A stretch of DNA of 64,000 nt from Pedobacter rhodius (GTDB taxonomy: Bacteria > Bacteroidota > Bacteroidia > Sphingobacteriales > Sphingobacteriaceae), in the NCBI RefSeq assembly GCF_027213645.1, contig NZ_JAPWGL010000006.1, positions 124,001 through 188,000 on the forward strand, given 5' to 3'. Under the pieces are notes generated by a model. That model saw nothing but the letters and a program-made list of their open reading frames with translations, had not been told where the DNA came from and ran no database searches. The position numbers and the translations under genes were made by a program. Below, in pieces: positions 22,416 to 32,059 of the stretch (the stretch's first letter is position 1; each line of letters begins with the position of its first letter).

Positions 22416-24302
22416 TTAAATTAATTCAACACTTCTGCTTACAAAAGCGGTTAATTCTGCACCGGTTAGCATGCCTTGAGCCAGTAAAGCTAAATCTACA
22501 GCTTGCTTCGCTAAGTTACTTTGCTCTTTGCCTTCTGCTTTTAAAATTTTACTAACCAATTTATGGTTTCCGTTTATGGCCACTTTATAACTATCTGGCA
22601 TCTGACCATAGAAACCCATTCCGCCACCCATTGCCGCCATGTCTTTCATACGACGCATAAATTCATCCATGGTAATGGTAACCGGCAATTCTTCAGGGTT
22701 TAACGCTACAACCTCTACCTGCATACCAGGTTTTGTAATGGCTTTTTCAAAAATTGTAGTAACTTCCTTAACCTGATCTTCGCTTAAAACATGTTCATTA
22801 ACTTCATCTTTTTCAATCAGCTTATCGGCAACGCTCGAATCAACACGTTTGATTGATGTTTTTTCTAACTTTTGTTCCAACTGATTGATGAAGTGGTTAT
22901 CGATAGGTGAATCTAAAACTAAAACATCGTAATCTTTTTTATTAGCCGATTGAATAAAAGCATCTTGTTTAGAGGCGTCATTTGAATACAAATAAACGAC
23001 TGTTCCGTTTTTGTCCGTTTGTAAAGGCGCAACTTTATCTTTGTACTCATTCAGCGTGAAAAGTTCGTTTTTAGTGTTGCCAACCAAAGCAAAATCTTTT
23101 GCCTTATCATAGAATTTCTCCTCACTAATCATTCCGTATTTAACGAATAAACCAATATCCTTCCATTTATCTTCGAAAGATTTACGGTCTTTAGCAAATA
23201 ATTCTGCTAATTTATCAGCTACTTTTTTAGTGATGTAATTGTTGATTTTCTTAACATTACTATCAGCCTGTAAGAAGCTACGTGATACATTTAAAGGAAT
23301 GTCCGGTGAGTCGATTACACCATGTAATAACATTAAAAATTCAGGAACAATATCTTTAACTTCATCCGTAATAAATACCTGACGGGAATATAATTTAATT
23401 TTGTTGCGTTGCATTTCAAAATCGTTTTTCAACTTAGGGAAATACAATACGCCGGTTAAATTAAATGGATAATCAACATTCAGGTGAATCCAGAATAATG
23501 GTTCTTCACTAAACGGGTATAACTCACGATAGAAATTTAAGTAATCTTCATCTGACAAATCTGCAGGCGCTTTAGTCCAGATTGGATTTGTGGTGTTGAT
23601 AATGTTATCAACTTCTACATCCTTATATTTTTTCTTGCCTTCTTCATCCTCACCATCCTCAACAGACTCATTTTTAGTTCCGAATTTAATTGGTACAGGC
23701 AAGAATTTAGCATATTTATCCAGAATTTGCTGTAATTTCGATTCTTCTAAAAATTCTTCAGAATCTTTGTTTACATGAAGAATGATATCCGTACCACGAG
23801 TCGTTTTTGTACCTTCCGTGATTTCGAATTCAGTACTTCCATCGCAAACCCAACGGGCAGGTTCTGCGCCATCCTGGTACGATAAAGTTTGAATTTCAAC
23901 CAAATCTGCAACCATGAAAGCCGAATAAAAGCCTAAACCGAATTTACCAATGATTTCATTCGCGTCTTTAGCATCTTTAAATTTCTCCACAAATTCACTT
24001 GCGCCAGAAAATGCAACCTGGTTGATGTATTTTTTAATCTCTTCGGCCGTCATACCCAAACCATTATCACTAATGGTAATGGTTTTTGCAGTTTTATCAA
24101 CCGCAACCTGTACCAAAGGTTGGCCAACTTCGCCGTTAAACTGACCTAATGAACCTAGTCTTTTAATTTTCTGAACGGCATCTACTGCGTTAGAAACCAG
24201 CTCACGAAGAAAAATCTCGTTATCGGAGTATAAAAACTTCTTAATTATCGGGAAAATATTCTCGGTATGGATGGAGATGTTTCCCTTTTCCTGTATGCTC
24301 AT
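22416..24302 (-). CDS. htpG: Chaperone HtpG (Hsp90)
   Basis: A 628-aa Hsp90 family chaperone. The N-terminal GHKL ATPase domain shows SDNEIFLRELVSNAVDA with the catalytic Glu, ISDNGLGMT and GKFGLGFYSAFMVAD. The middle domain carries SRQVFITDEVKDIVPEFL, and the C-terminal dimerisation domain ends in a Leu-rich stretch. Length is normal for the bacterial protein. It refolds client proteins in the cytoplasm under stress. It appears monocistronic, between terminators. Confidence 0.97.
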   Translation of the reverse strand: MSIQEKGNISIHTENIFPIIKKFLYSDNEIFLRELVSNAVDAVQKIKRLGSLGQFNGEVGQPLVQVAVDKTAKTITISDNGLGMTAEEIKKYINQVAFSGASEFVEKFKDAKDANEIIGKFGLGFYSAFMVADLVEIQTLSYQDGAEPARWVCDGSTEFEITEGTKTTRGTDIILHVNKDSEEFLEESKLQQILDKYAKFLPVPIKFGTKNESVEDGEDEEGKKKYKDVEVDNIINTTNPIWTKAPADLSDEDYLNFYRELYPFSEEPLFWIHLNVDYPFNLTGVLYFPKLKNDFEMQRNKIKLYSRQVFITDEVKDIVPEFLMLLHGVIDSPDIPLNVSRSFLQADSNVKKINNYITKKVADKLAELFAKDRKSFEDKWKDIGLFVKYGMISEEKFYDKAKDFALVGNTKNELFTLNEYKDKVAPLQTDKNGTVVYLYSNDASKQDAFIQSANKKDYDVLVLDSPIDNHFINQLEQKLEKTSIKRVDSSVADKLIEKDEVNEHVLSEDQVKEVTTIFEKAITKPGMQVEVVALNPEELPVTITMDEFMRRMKDMAAMGGGMGFYGQMPDSYKVAINGNHKLVSKILKAEGKEQSNLAKQAVDLALLAQGMLTGAELTAFVSRSVELI

Positions 24303-24390
24303 ATGTAAATAAATTGTTTAATCTACATGCTGCATAACAAGGGTTGTTCCAAAGCATTTTGTTTGCCAAAATGACAGGGTTGTGTTTTGT

Positions 24391-24440
24391 TAAAGTTACT
24401 AACGCTAATGGCGATTGTATTATTAGCGTTAGTAACTTTA
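24391..24440. repeat. Perfect 19-bp inverted repeat with 12-base loop
   Basis: TAAAGTTACTAACGCTAAT (24391-24409) and its exact complement ATTAGCGTTAGTAACTTTA (24422-24440) flank GGCGATTGTATT. The stem is far longer than normal terminators and has no T-run, so a mobile-element end or structured RNA is possible. Confidence 0.85.
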
Positions 24441-24604
24441 CCTCAGAAAGTTGTTGTCCGATAGCTATCGGATGCGAGGCGGCTTTTTCGGCCAACGAAG
24501 CAATCTTTCCTGCGTCAGTTTGAACTTCTTCTACAAAAAAAATTGCTTAATGCCGGTACACATTCCGACGCTTCAATTCGCAATGACGCTCCCGAAATAA
24601 ACGT

Positions 24605-24634
24605 AAAAAGCCAAATGCATCAGGCATTTGGCTT
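24605..24634 (-). terminator. Terminator of the receiver-domain gene
   Basis: AAGCCAAATGC pairs perfectly with GCATTTGGCTT around ATCAG. On the minus strand it is followed by a run of five T residues (AAAAA at 24605-24609 on plus). Confidence 0.88.
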
Positions 24635-24655
24635 CTGTTATTTCGATAATTTAAT

Positions 24656-25060
24656 CTAGTTTAAATGGAAACTTGGTTCACTTTCTTCAAGCGAGAGAAT
24701 TTTACTGATTTTTTTTAGCAACACATCCATTTGAAATGGTTTGGAAAGAAAATCGTCCTGACCATAATTTAAAGTGGTAAAGTCTTTAGGATCGTATAAA
24801 CCTGAAATTAAAAGAATAGGGATTTTTGATGTGGTATCTACAGATTTTAGCTGTTCGCAAAGCACACGGCCATCAATATGTCCGAGAGAAATATCCAGTA
24901 ATATCAAATCTGGTTTAAAGCTTTCTATTCTATCGAAAACTTCTTCACCATTATTCAGCGCAGAAACTTTAAATCCGCCTATTTCCAATATTAGTTGTAT
25001 GGTTTCTAAAACCTCGATATCATCATCAACTACCAGTATTCTCTTCATATTCTTTAGCAA
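24656..25060 (-). CDS. Single-domain response regulator (CheY-like receiver)
   Basis: A 134-aa receiver domain with no output domain. The acidic DDD near the start, phospho-acceptor Asp in LILLDISLG, LLISG (Ser) and FLSKPF (Lys) are all in place, so it should be phosphorylatable. The start could also be four codons in (MKRILVVDDD), which is the more usual beginning. No kinase is adjacent, so its partner is unknown. It lies 82 bases after the sugar kinase on the same strand. Confidence 0.88.
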   Translation of the reverse strand: MLKNMKRILVVDDDIEVLETIQLILEIGGFKVSALNNGEEVFDRIESFKPDLILLDISLGHIDGRVLCEQLKSVDTTSKIPILLISGLYDPKDFTTLNYGQDDFLSKPFQMDVLLKKISKILSLEESEPSFHLN

Positions 25061-25142
25061 TTATACGCATTGTAATTATAACAAAATGATTGATGTTATG
25101 TTTACAAAGTTTTAAGATTTTATTAATATCAAAAATCTGCGT

Positions 25143-26006
25143 TTAAATGGCTTGTTTTATAATATCTTCCTTCTGTAAAATAAAGTCGTAAAGATCCTGA
25201 ATAGGTTTTTGCAAAATTTTCCCTGCTGTAATTCCATTTTCTTTTAAAACATCTTTTAAAATATCCTGGTAATAGTAGGCTATTGAACCAACAAAATGGC
25301 AGGGAATTGTTTTATAATTCGGATAATCTTTAACGTTGGTATCAACAAATTCCTGAAAGCCCTTTTTTAAAATGTCCTTAACAAAAACATGATCATAATT
25401 ATTCGCTAAAAACCGGCTAAATCCGGCCAGGTAAATATTAGGAAAAGGTTTCTGATAAACATTAGTTATGATTTGTTCTTTTTCTGAAGGAAATGCCTTT
25501 ATAAATTCCATTTCTAAATCAGCGGGCATTTTTTTATACAAATAGCTTAATAAAACTTTTTTACCAAAAAAGGTACCTGAGCCTTCATCACCAAGTACAT
25601 AACCTAAGCCATGATGGCCTTCCTGTATTTTTTTACCATCAAAATAACAGATGTTAGAACCGGTTCCTAAAATACAGTTTAACCCTTCCGAATCGCCACA
25701 GGTTGCATAAACAGAGCCTAAAAGATCATGTTCAACGGATATAAAAGCATTTGTGAAAACGGTAGACAAACCATTTGAAACCACTTCATGTTTATCTGGC
25801 GATGAACAACCTGCACCGAAGAAATAAATTTCCTTAACCTCGCTTGCCAGGGGCGATATGATTTCATTTTTTAAAATTATGCGGCTAATATCCTGCTCAT
25901 TCAAGAAATAAGGGTTTATGCCTTGTGTATTAAATTTAATGGTTTCTCCATTAAAATAACCCATCCAATCTGTTTTTGATGAGCCACTATCTGCAACGAG
26001 TATCAT
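25143..26006 (-). CDS. BadF/BadG-type sugar kinase, probably N-acetylglucosamine kinase
   Basis: A 287-aa ASKHA-fold ATPase of the BadF/BadG/BcrA/BcrD family. ADSGSSKTDW at the start is the phosphate-1 motif; NCILGTGSNICYFDG is phosphate-2; GLGYVLGDEGSGTFFGKKVL is the family's signature. Eukaryotic-type GlcNAc kinases share this pattern, so phosphorylation of GlcNAc from cell-wall turnover is likely but not proven. It starts 17 bases after the TolC-like gene, so it may be transcribed with the efflux operon, though no functional link is obvious. Confidence 0.82.
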   Translation of the reverse strand: MILVADSGSSKTDWMGYFNGETIKFNTQGINPYFLNEQDISRIILKNEIISPLASEVKEIYFFGAGCSSPDKHEVVSNGLSTVFTNAFISVEHDLLGSVYATCGDSEGLNCILGTGSNICYFDGKKIQEGHHGLGYVLGDEGSGTFFGKKVLLSYLYKKMPADLEMEFIKAFPSEKEQIITNVYQKPFPNIYLAGFSRFLANNYDHVFVKDILKKGFQEFVDTNVKDYPNYKTIPCHFVGSIAYYYQDILKDVLKENGITAGKILQKPIQDLYDFILQKEDIIKQAI

Positions 26007-26023
26007 GGGAATAAATATAAAAA

Positions 26024-27337
26024 TTAATTGGATAAATTTATATTACCACTTATTTCTTTTAACGTAATTTCAGCAAGCTTAGCCTGATACTGCATTTCTA
26101 TAAAGCGATTTTGCGCATCAATAGAATTCCTTTGCGCTTCTCTTAGTTCTAAAGGTGCAATGCTTCCCAGCCGATATTTTGCTAAGGTAATGTCTAAGTT
26201 TTCCTTAGCAATGTCGACATTTCTTTGTTCCAGCTTAACCAAATCAAGGTAGGTGCTGTAATTTTGATAGGCGGTAAGCAATTGCGTGCTTACATCAAGT
26301 TTTGTTTTATCTAAGTTTAAAGTCGAATTTTCGATATCTATTTTAGCATTTCGTTCCTGCTGCCTTTGCAGAAAACCGTTAAAAAGATTCAAGCTGGCCG
26401 TTACACCATAGGTAAATCCATTAGCTGCAAATTTTTGATTAAAGCCCGTTGGCGAAGTACTGTTGGTTCGGCTGTAACCCGAATTTAAACTTACTACAGG
26501 ATACCTGGCACCTTTTATGGACTTCAAATTCAGGTTAGCAACACGCTGGTTTATAAAGGCATTCTGAACATTTGGATTCTGTTTTTCTGCTAATTCTGCC
26601 AGTTGGCTGTAGACTAATGCCTGATCGATATCGATATTGTTATCAACGAAAAAGGTAAGATTTACATTTCGTACCAGCAATTGGTTTAAACGAACTTTAG
26701 CAACCTGCAAGGCATTTTTTTGTTGCAGGTAATTAGATGTATCTGTATTGTAATCTACCTGAGCAGTTAAAACGTCGAGCTTTGAACCTCTGCCAAGTTG
26801 TAGTTTGGTTTTTGCAATCTTTTCTCTGAAAACAGATATATCTATAGCGCTATCTGCTGCAATAACTAATTTTTGTTGCCTTGCAACATCATAATAAGCG
26901 GTAATCACATCAGCAATTGTTGTTAAAATGGCTAAACGCGAGGTAACTTCGCCTTGTTTCTGTAACTCTTTTAAACGCTCGTAATTTGCAAACATGCTAA
27001 AGCCATCAAAAATAGTCCAGTTTAAATCTGCGCCAAGATCATTATTTGTACTTTTTGCACCGGTTATCACCCTGTCTTCACCGGTTACCGGTGTTTGGCG
27101 GGTATTTTGAATGCTCCCTCCATTGGCATAAGTACCTGTTAAATTCGGAAGCATACCGGCATTGCCAATAGTTGCATTATTCTTCGCAATGGCGATATTA
27201 TTCTTACTGATTTTAATATCGTAATTGTTTTGCATAGCAATCGTAATTGCTTCCTGCAAAGTCAATTTTTCCTGTGCTTTCGTGGTGAAAGAAAAAATTG
27301 CCGTTAACAATACGAATAAATTTATCCTATTAATCAT
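26024..27337 (-). CDS. TolC-family outer-membrane efflux protein
   Basis: A 437-aa outer-membrane channel with a signal peptide ending TKAQ and two outer-membrane efflux (OEP) repeats. LTLQEAITIAMQNNYDI starts the first, and the LAKYRLGSIAPLELREAQRNSIDAQ stretch, with the usual R-x-G-x3-L-E-L pattern, ends the second. It forms the exit duct of the RND pump encoded upstream; its start lies five bases after the pump stop. Confidence 0.92.
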   Translation of the reverse strand: MINRINLFVLLTAIFSFTTKAQEKLTLQEAITIAMQNNYDIKISKNNIAIAKNNATIGNAGMLPNLTGTYANGGSIQNTRQTPVTGEDRVITGAKSTNNDLGADLNWTIFDGFSMFANYERLKELQKQGEVTSRLAILTTIADVITAYYDVARQQKLVIAADSAIDISVFREKIAKTKLQLGRGSKLDVLTAQVDYNTDTSNYLQQKNALQVAKVRLNQLLVRNVNLTFFVDNNIDIDQALVYSQLAELAEKQNPNVQNAFINQRVANLNLKSIKGARYPVVSLNSGYSRTNSTSPTGFNQKFAANGFTYGVTASLNLFNGFLQRQQERNAKIDIENSTLNLDKTKLDVSTQLLTAYQNYSTYLDLVKLEQRNVDIAKENLDITLAKYRLGSIAPLELREAQRNSIDAQNRFIEMQYQAKLAEITLKEISGNINLSN

Positions 27338-27342
27338 TTTTT

Positions 27343-30300
27343 TTATTTTGCGCCTTCCAAAGCTTCATGTTCAAAGCGTTCTGCTTCTTTTAAATCTTTA
27401 TTTGGTTTGTATGGTTTTGCCCAGTAAGAGTAAATCGCGGGAATAACAAACAACGTTAAAATTAAAGAGAACATTGTTCCGCCAACGATAACGGTTCCCA
27501 TACTCATTCTGCTTTTTGCAGCTGCACCTAAAGCTAAGGCTATTGGCAATGCGCCGATGGCGATGGCTAAACTTGTCATTAAAATCGGGCGTAAGCGTGA
27601 TACAGCAGCCTCACGAATGGCTTCGGGAATGGGGGTGCCTTTTTCTTTAAGCTGGTTGGCAAATTCCACAATTAAGATTCCGTTTTTAGTTACCAGGCCA
27701 ATTAACATAATTGTACCAATCTGGCTAAAAATATTCCAGCTCTGGCCACATAACCATAACGATAAAAATGCGCCTGCAACAGCCATTGGTACGGTTAAGA
27801 TGATAATTACCGGGTCTTTGAAACTTTCAAATTGTGCCGATAGAATTAAATAAACCAATAACAAGGCTAATCCGAAGGCGAAAAAGGTATTCGAAGAGCT
27901 TTCCTTGAAATCCCGTGATTCACCGCTTAAATCGGTCGAAAAGCTTTCATCTAAAACTTTAGCGGCTATTTGGTCCATCGCATCGATTCCTTCGCCTATA
28001 CTTTTTCCCGGAGCCAAACCTGCCGAAACCGTTGCAGATATAAAACGGTTATTGCGATACAATTGTGGCGGGCTGCTTTCTTCTTTAGCGGTAACCACAT
28101 TGTCAAGCTGAACCAACGTGCCGTTATCGCTTCGAACGTAAACGGAACTTAAATCTAAAGGGTCTTTTCTGTCTGTTCTGTCAAACTGCCCGATAACCTG
28201 GTATTGTTTTCCATTCATGAAAAAGTAGGAGAAACGCTGGCCACTTAACCCCAGGTTTAAAGTCTGTGCAATCGCAGAAATTGAAACACCCAGGTTTTTT
28301 GCCTTATCTCTATCGATAGTTAAATTGATCTCCGGCTTATTGAATTTTAAATTTACGTCGGAAACTGTAAATGTTGGGTCTTTACTTACTGCGTCCATAA
28401 AAAGAGGAACCTTTTCACGAAGTTTCTCAAAATTTTGTGCCTGAATGATATAGCTAATTGGCAATCCGCCCCGGCGGCCCACAGAAATTGTTGGTTGCTG
28501 GTTCACAATGGTTTTACCCTCACTGTATCTTTTGGTGATTTTAGTCAGCATATCGGCAATTTCTTTCTGAGAGCGTTCCCGGTCTTCCGGATTTACCAAG
28601 CCCATCCTAACAAAACCTGAGTTTGTTGAACCGGCACCACCAAATCCGGGAGATGTGATGGTAATGTTTACATTCTTTTCAGGTACCGAATCAATGACCA
28701 TCTGGTTAATCTTCATGATGAACTTATCTGTGTAAGTAAATGAAGAACCTTCGGGTGTGGTTACATTTATGTTAATGGCACTTCTATCATCATAAGGGGC
28801 TGTTTCCTTTGGTAATATTTTCCAAAACAAGAAAATCATCCCCATACAAACCAGAATAATCGGAACAGACAGCCATCTTTTATCAAGAAATTTATTCAGG
28901 TTCGATTCGTACGAATCATTTAGTTTAACAAAATATGGTTCGGTCCAGTTGTAAAATCTGGAGGGTTTATGCCCGCCCTTTTTCATTAAATAGGCATTAA
29001 GCATTGGTGTTAAGGTTAGGGATACAAATGCCGAAACCAATACTGCAGCGCCAATTACAACGCCAAATTCCCTGAACAGGCGACCTACAAATCCCTGTAA
29101 AAAGATTACCGGAAGAAATACGGCTGCCAGCGTGATTGAAATTGAAATTACAGCAAAGAAAATCTCATTCGAACCTTTAATCGCAGCCTCAAACGGCGAC
29201 ATGCCTTCTTCTACCTTTTTAAAAATGTTTTCTGTTACTACGATACCATCATCAACCACCAAACCGGTTGCAAGCACAATGGCGAGTAAGCTCAGTACGT
29301 TAATGGAGAAACCAAAAGCGTACATAATAAAGAAAGTGAAGATTAAGGATACCGGTATATCGATCAGCGGCCGGAAAGCAATTGCCCAGTCCCTGAAAAA
29401 GAGGTAAATAATCAGGATAACCAAAACCAGCGAGAGACCAATGGTTTCAGCTACTTCGGTAACGGAACGTTTAATAAAAAGCGTTGTATCTAAAGCTACT
29501 TTTAATTTTATATCCTGCGGAATATCTGCCTTTAGCTTATCAAAGCGTTTATAAAATTCTTTGCTGATGTCTAAATAATTGGCGCCGGGTTGAGGAATAA
29601 TGGCCACGGCAACCATTGGTTTGCCCGATTCCCGTAAAATGGTTTCTTCATTTTCAGGTCCTAAAACGGCATAACCAACATCTTTCAGTTTAACAACCTG
29701 GTTGCTATCTGTTTTTAGGATAAGGTTATTAAACTGTGTTTCATCGGTTAATTTTCCTAAAGTTTTAACGGTTAATTCTGTTGTAGCGCCTGTAATTTTA
29801 CCAGATGGCAACTCTACGTTTTCATTATCCAGTGCGGTTACAATATCCTGGGCAGTTAAGCCATAAGCACTCAGTTTATTCGGATCCATCCAGATGCGCA
29901 TGGCGTATTTCCGTTGCCCCTGAATCTGAACACTACTTACACCAGGAATGGTTTGAATCCTGTCTGCGATAACATTTTCAGCAAAATCACTAAGTTCCAG
30001 GGTGTTTTTTTTATCACTCTGAATGGTCATAGATAAAATCGCATCCGAATTTGCATCTGCTTTACTTACAATCGGTAATCCGTCAATATCCCTCGGTAGC
30101 GTTCTTGCTGCCTGCGAAACTTTATCGCGAACATCATTTGTGGCTTCCTCAATATTTTTATCCAGGTTAAACTCTATGGTGATGTTACTCGTTCCCTGGT
30201 TACTTGATGATGAAATATTTCTAATCCCATCAATTGAGTTAATGGATTTTTCCAGCGGCTCTGTAATCTGCGATTCAATAATATCGGAGTTAGCGCCGGG

Positions 30301-30453
30301 GTAGGAAGTTCTTACAGAAACAACCGTAGGGTCGATGGACGGATATTCACGTACACCCAAGAAGTTATAGCCAATTATCCCGAAAAGGACAATCAGCAGG
30401 TTCATAACGATGGCAAGAACCGGCCTTTTTATGCTCGTGGTGGAGATACTCAT
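27343..30453 (-). CDS. RND efflux permease (HAE-1/AcrB-like)
   Basis: A 1036-aa inner-membrane RND transporter with 12 predicted helices and two large periplasmic loops. ATGLVVDDGIVVTEN carries the paired Asp residues of the proton relay in helix IV, and GLVTKNGILIVEFANQL the helix X equivalent. Length and motifs match hydrophobe/amphiphile efflux pumps; substrates cannot be read from sequence. It overlaps the adaptor gene stop by four bases (ATGA-type coupling) and is followed by the TolC gene, making a complete tripartite system. Confidence 0.94.
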   Translation of the reverse strand: MSISTTSIKRPVLAIVMNLLIVLFGIIGYNFLGVREYPSIDPTVVSVRTSYPGANSDIIESQITEPLEKSINSIDGIRNISSSSNQGTSNITIEFNLDKNIEEATNDVRDKVSQAARTLPRDIDGLPIVSKADANSDAILSMTIQSDKKNTLELSDFAENVIADRIQTIPGVSSVQIQGQRKYAMRIWMDPNKLSAYGLTAQDIVTALDNENVELPSGKITGATTELTVKTLGKLTDETQFNNLILKTDSNQVVKLKDVGYAVLGPENEETILRESGKPMVAVAIIPQPGANYLDISKEFYKRFDKLKADIPQDIKLKVALDTTLFIKRSVTEVAETIGLSLVLVILIIYLFFRDWAIAFRPLIDIPVSLIFTFFIMYAFGFSINVLSLLAIVLATGLVVDDGIVVTENIFKKVEEGMSPFEAAIKGSNEIFFAVISISITLAAVFLPVIFLQGFVGRLFREFGVVIGAAVLVSAFVSLTLTPMLNAYLMKKGGHKPSRFYNWTEPYFVKLNDSYESNLNKFLDKRWLSVPIILVCMGMIFLFWKILPKETAPYDDRSAININVTTPEGSSFTYTDKFIMKINQMVIDSVPEKNVNITITSPGFGGAGSTNSGFVRMGLVNPEDRERSQKEIADMLTKITKRYSEGKTIVNQQPTISVGRRGGLPISYIIQAQNFEKLREKVPLFMDAVSKDPTFTVSDVNLKFNKPEINLTIDRDKAKNLGVSISAIAQTLNLGLSGQRFSYFFMNGKQYQVIGQFDRTDRKDPLDLSSVYVRSDNGTLVQLDNVVTAKEESSPPQLYRNNRFISATVSAGLAPGKSIGEGIDAMDQIAAKVLDESFSTDLSGESRDFKESSSNTFFAFGLALLLVYLILSAQFESFKDPVIIILTVPMAVAGAFLSLWLCGQSWNIFSQIGTIMLIGLVTKNGILIVEFANQLKEKGTPIPEAIREAAVSRLRPILMTSLAIAIGALPIALALGAAAKSRMSMGTVIVGGTMFSLILTLFVIPAIYSYWAKPYKPNKDLKEAERFEHEALEGAK

Positions 30454-31556
30454 AATGATTGTTTAACCAGATGAACCTTAACAGGCGCATCTTTTTTTAA
30501 AGCCATTGAACCTGTTGTTAAAACGGTATCTCCGGCTTTTAATCCGGAGGTAATCACAATGTTTTCATCCGTACGGGTACCCGCTTCTACCTTAACCTCC
30601 TGTGCTTTCCCGTCTTTTTGCACATAAACGATTTTTCCTTTCAGCACCGGGATTACCGCTTCATTTGGAATCAGAATGGCATCTTGCAGGGTATTAAGTG
30701 CCAGTTTAATTTTTGCGAAAGAACCTGGTAGCAAAGCATTATCAGCATTTGGCGCCAGTGCTCGTAATTGTAAGGTTCTTGTTGTCGCATTAATGCCTGG
30801 TTCTATTGCATAAACTTTACCTGTATTTTGTTTAGATGAGCCATCGGTTGTAAATGAAACTTCGGAACCAATTTTAATCTGCCCCGCATATTTTTCCGGA
30901 ACTGAAAAAGTAATTTTAACGGGATTTGTACTAACCAGGTTTGCAATAACCGTTGCAGGGGTTAAATAGGTTCCTGCTGAAATATTACGCAGGCCAATTT
31001 TACCACTGAATGGGGCACGTATGGTTGTTTTGGCCAGCTGCGCCCTGATTAAATTGGTTTGCGATTGAAACGACTTTAAATCTGCAAGTGCGGTATCATA
31101 TTCTTCCTGACTGATTGCGCCTTTAGCCAGCAACTGTTTTGCCCTGTTCTCGTTTGTGCCCGATAGCTTTTGTTTGGTTAATGCATCCTGCAATTGCGCC
31201 TGGATATCCCTGTCGTTAACCTTAACCAAAACACTGCCCTTAGAAACATTCGACCCTTCTTTAAAATAAATGCCCGTTACCAGGCCCGAAACTTCACTTT
31301 TCAGCACAACGGATTCATTTGCCTCAATTGCTCCGGTAATTTCCAAATCCGTATCAAATTGGGCTAATTTTACCACTATACCATCAACCGCTATTGCCGG
31401 CGCAGATTTTCCATCTTTTCCACCTTTACCATCTTTTCCCTGCCCGGCAGATGCACCTCCTTTGCCTTCCAGTTTTTTGTTTGCATTAATTCGGTAATAA
31501 ATCAGGTAAGCAAGCCCTAAAGCTAAAACAATGTAAATAATATATCTTTTCTTCAT
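30450..31556 (-). CDS. RND periplasmic adaptor (membrane fusion protein)
   Basis: A 368-aa HlyD/AcrA-type adaptor: an N-terminal helix anchor, an unusual Gly/Lys-rich linker of about 25 residues (residues about 30-52), then the lipoyl halves, a hairpin and beta-barrel (SGKIGLRNISAGTYLTPATVI; ILIPNEAVIPVLKGKIVYV). It joins the pump to TolC. It is the first gene of the minus-strand efflux operon. No regulator gene lies next to it. Confidence 0.92.
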   Translation of the reverse strand: MKKRYIIYIVLALGLAYLIYYRINANKKLEGKGGASAGQGKDGKGGKDGKSAPAIAVDGIVVKLAQFDTDLEITGAIEANESVVLKSEVSGLVTGIYFKEGSNVSKGSVLVKVNDRDIQAQLQDALTKQKLSGTNENRAKQLLAKGAISQEEYDTALADLKSFQSQTNLIRAQLAKTTIRAPFSGKIGLRNISAGTYLTPATVIANLVSTNPVKITFSVPEKYAGQIKIGSEVSFTTDGSSKQNTGKVYAIEPGINATTRTLQLRALAPNADNALLPGSFAKIKLALNTLQDAILIPNEAVIPVLKGKIVYVQKDGKAQEVKVEAGTRTDENIVITSGLKAGDTVLTTGSMALKKDAPVKVHLVKQSL

Positions 31557-32059
31557 TTGTAATGTGTAGGTTTCTTTAGAAACATCAATATTCTAAAAAA
31601 GCTTGTAAAAATATTCAATTAGTTTAATCATAAATTTGTTGTATTAAGGATGTTACTAAATTAGGTTAGTAGTTAGTGAGCCGAAGCCTGTATACATTTT
31701 ACCGATACCAGTTTTAAATGATAATGCTTTTAAGGGGGTTTCTTCGGGACTTGTTCGGGAAACGTTGCTGAAAGTGGGGTTTAAAGGCCGATTTCCCGAA
31801 GGAGAGTCGAACAAGAGTCGAACAAAAGGTTAGCCTCTATCCGTCTGCAGGCACCTTTATCCTTGGGGAGAAAGGGTTCGAGAGCGGGGTTTGATTAAGA
31901 ACGGATTTCCAAAAATCGTCATCCAACGACGGAATTATCGGAGCTCCAACGGTCAAAAACCAATTCGATAATTCCTGTTGAGTAAAATTTATCGTTCAAT
32001 TCGCATTTAAATTTTGAAGGATGGCCAGAAACTATAAATTTGTGGCAAAACACACTTAT
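31557..32059. other. Intergenic region with repeat-like sequence
   Basis: No gene is supported. The left 100 bases contain the efflux operon start region. 31730-31990 is richer in G+C than its surroundings and carries ACTTGTTCGGG opposed to TCGAACAAGAG, a doubled 11-mer at 31804 and a stretch around GACGGAATTATCGGAGC, which looks like a composite of dispersed intergenic repeats. Bases 32021-32059 could encode a 13-residue N-terminal extension of the peptidase. Confidence 0.6.
31804..31825. repeat. Tandem 11-mer, two copies
   Basis: GAGTCGAACAA occurs twice in direct succession. A partly complementary CTTGTTCG lies about 60 bases to the left, so the block could fold. Confidence 0.7.

Larger units (their letters stand above)
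24303..24655. other. Intergenic region with several inverted repeats
   Basis: No convincing gene; a short minus-strand ORF here overlaps the htpG start and has no family look. The region holds the 19-bp inverted repeat at 24391-24440, a 16-base palindrome TCCGATAGCTATCGGA (24457-24472), a GAGGCGG...CGAAGCAATCTTTCCTGCG stretch like intergenic repeats I associate with Pedobacter genomes, and the terminator of the receiver gene. Confidence 0.65.

Noticed and set aside
24241..24495. An 84-aa minus-strand ORF before htpG
   Set aside because: It overlaps the htpG start and runs through the inverted repeats; no family resemblance.
24656..31556. Efflux operon as the exporter of the RiPP product
   Set aside because: RND pumps with TolC are general efflux systems; distance and lack of a shared regulatory motif give no link to the peptides.
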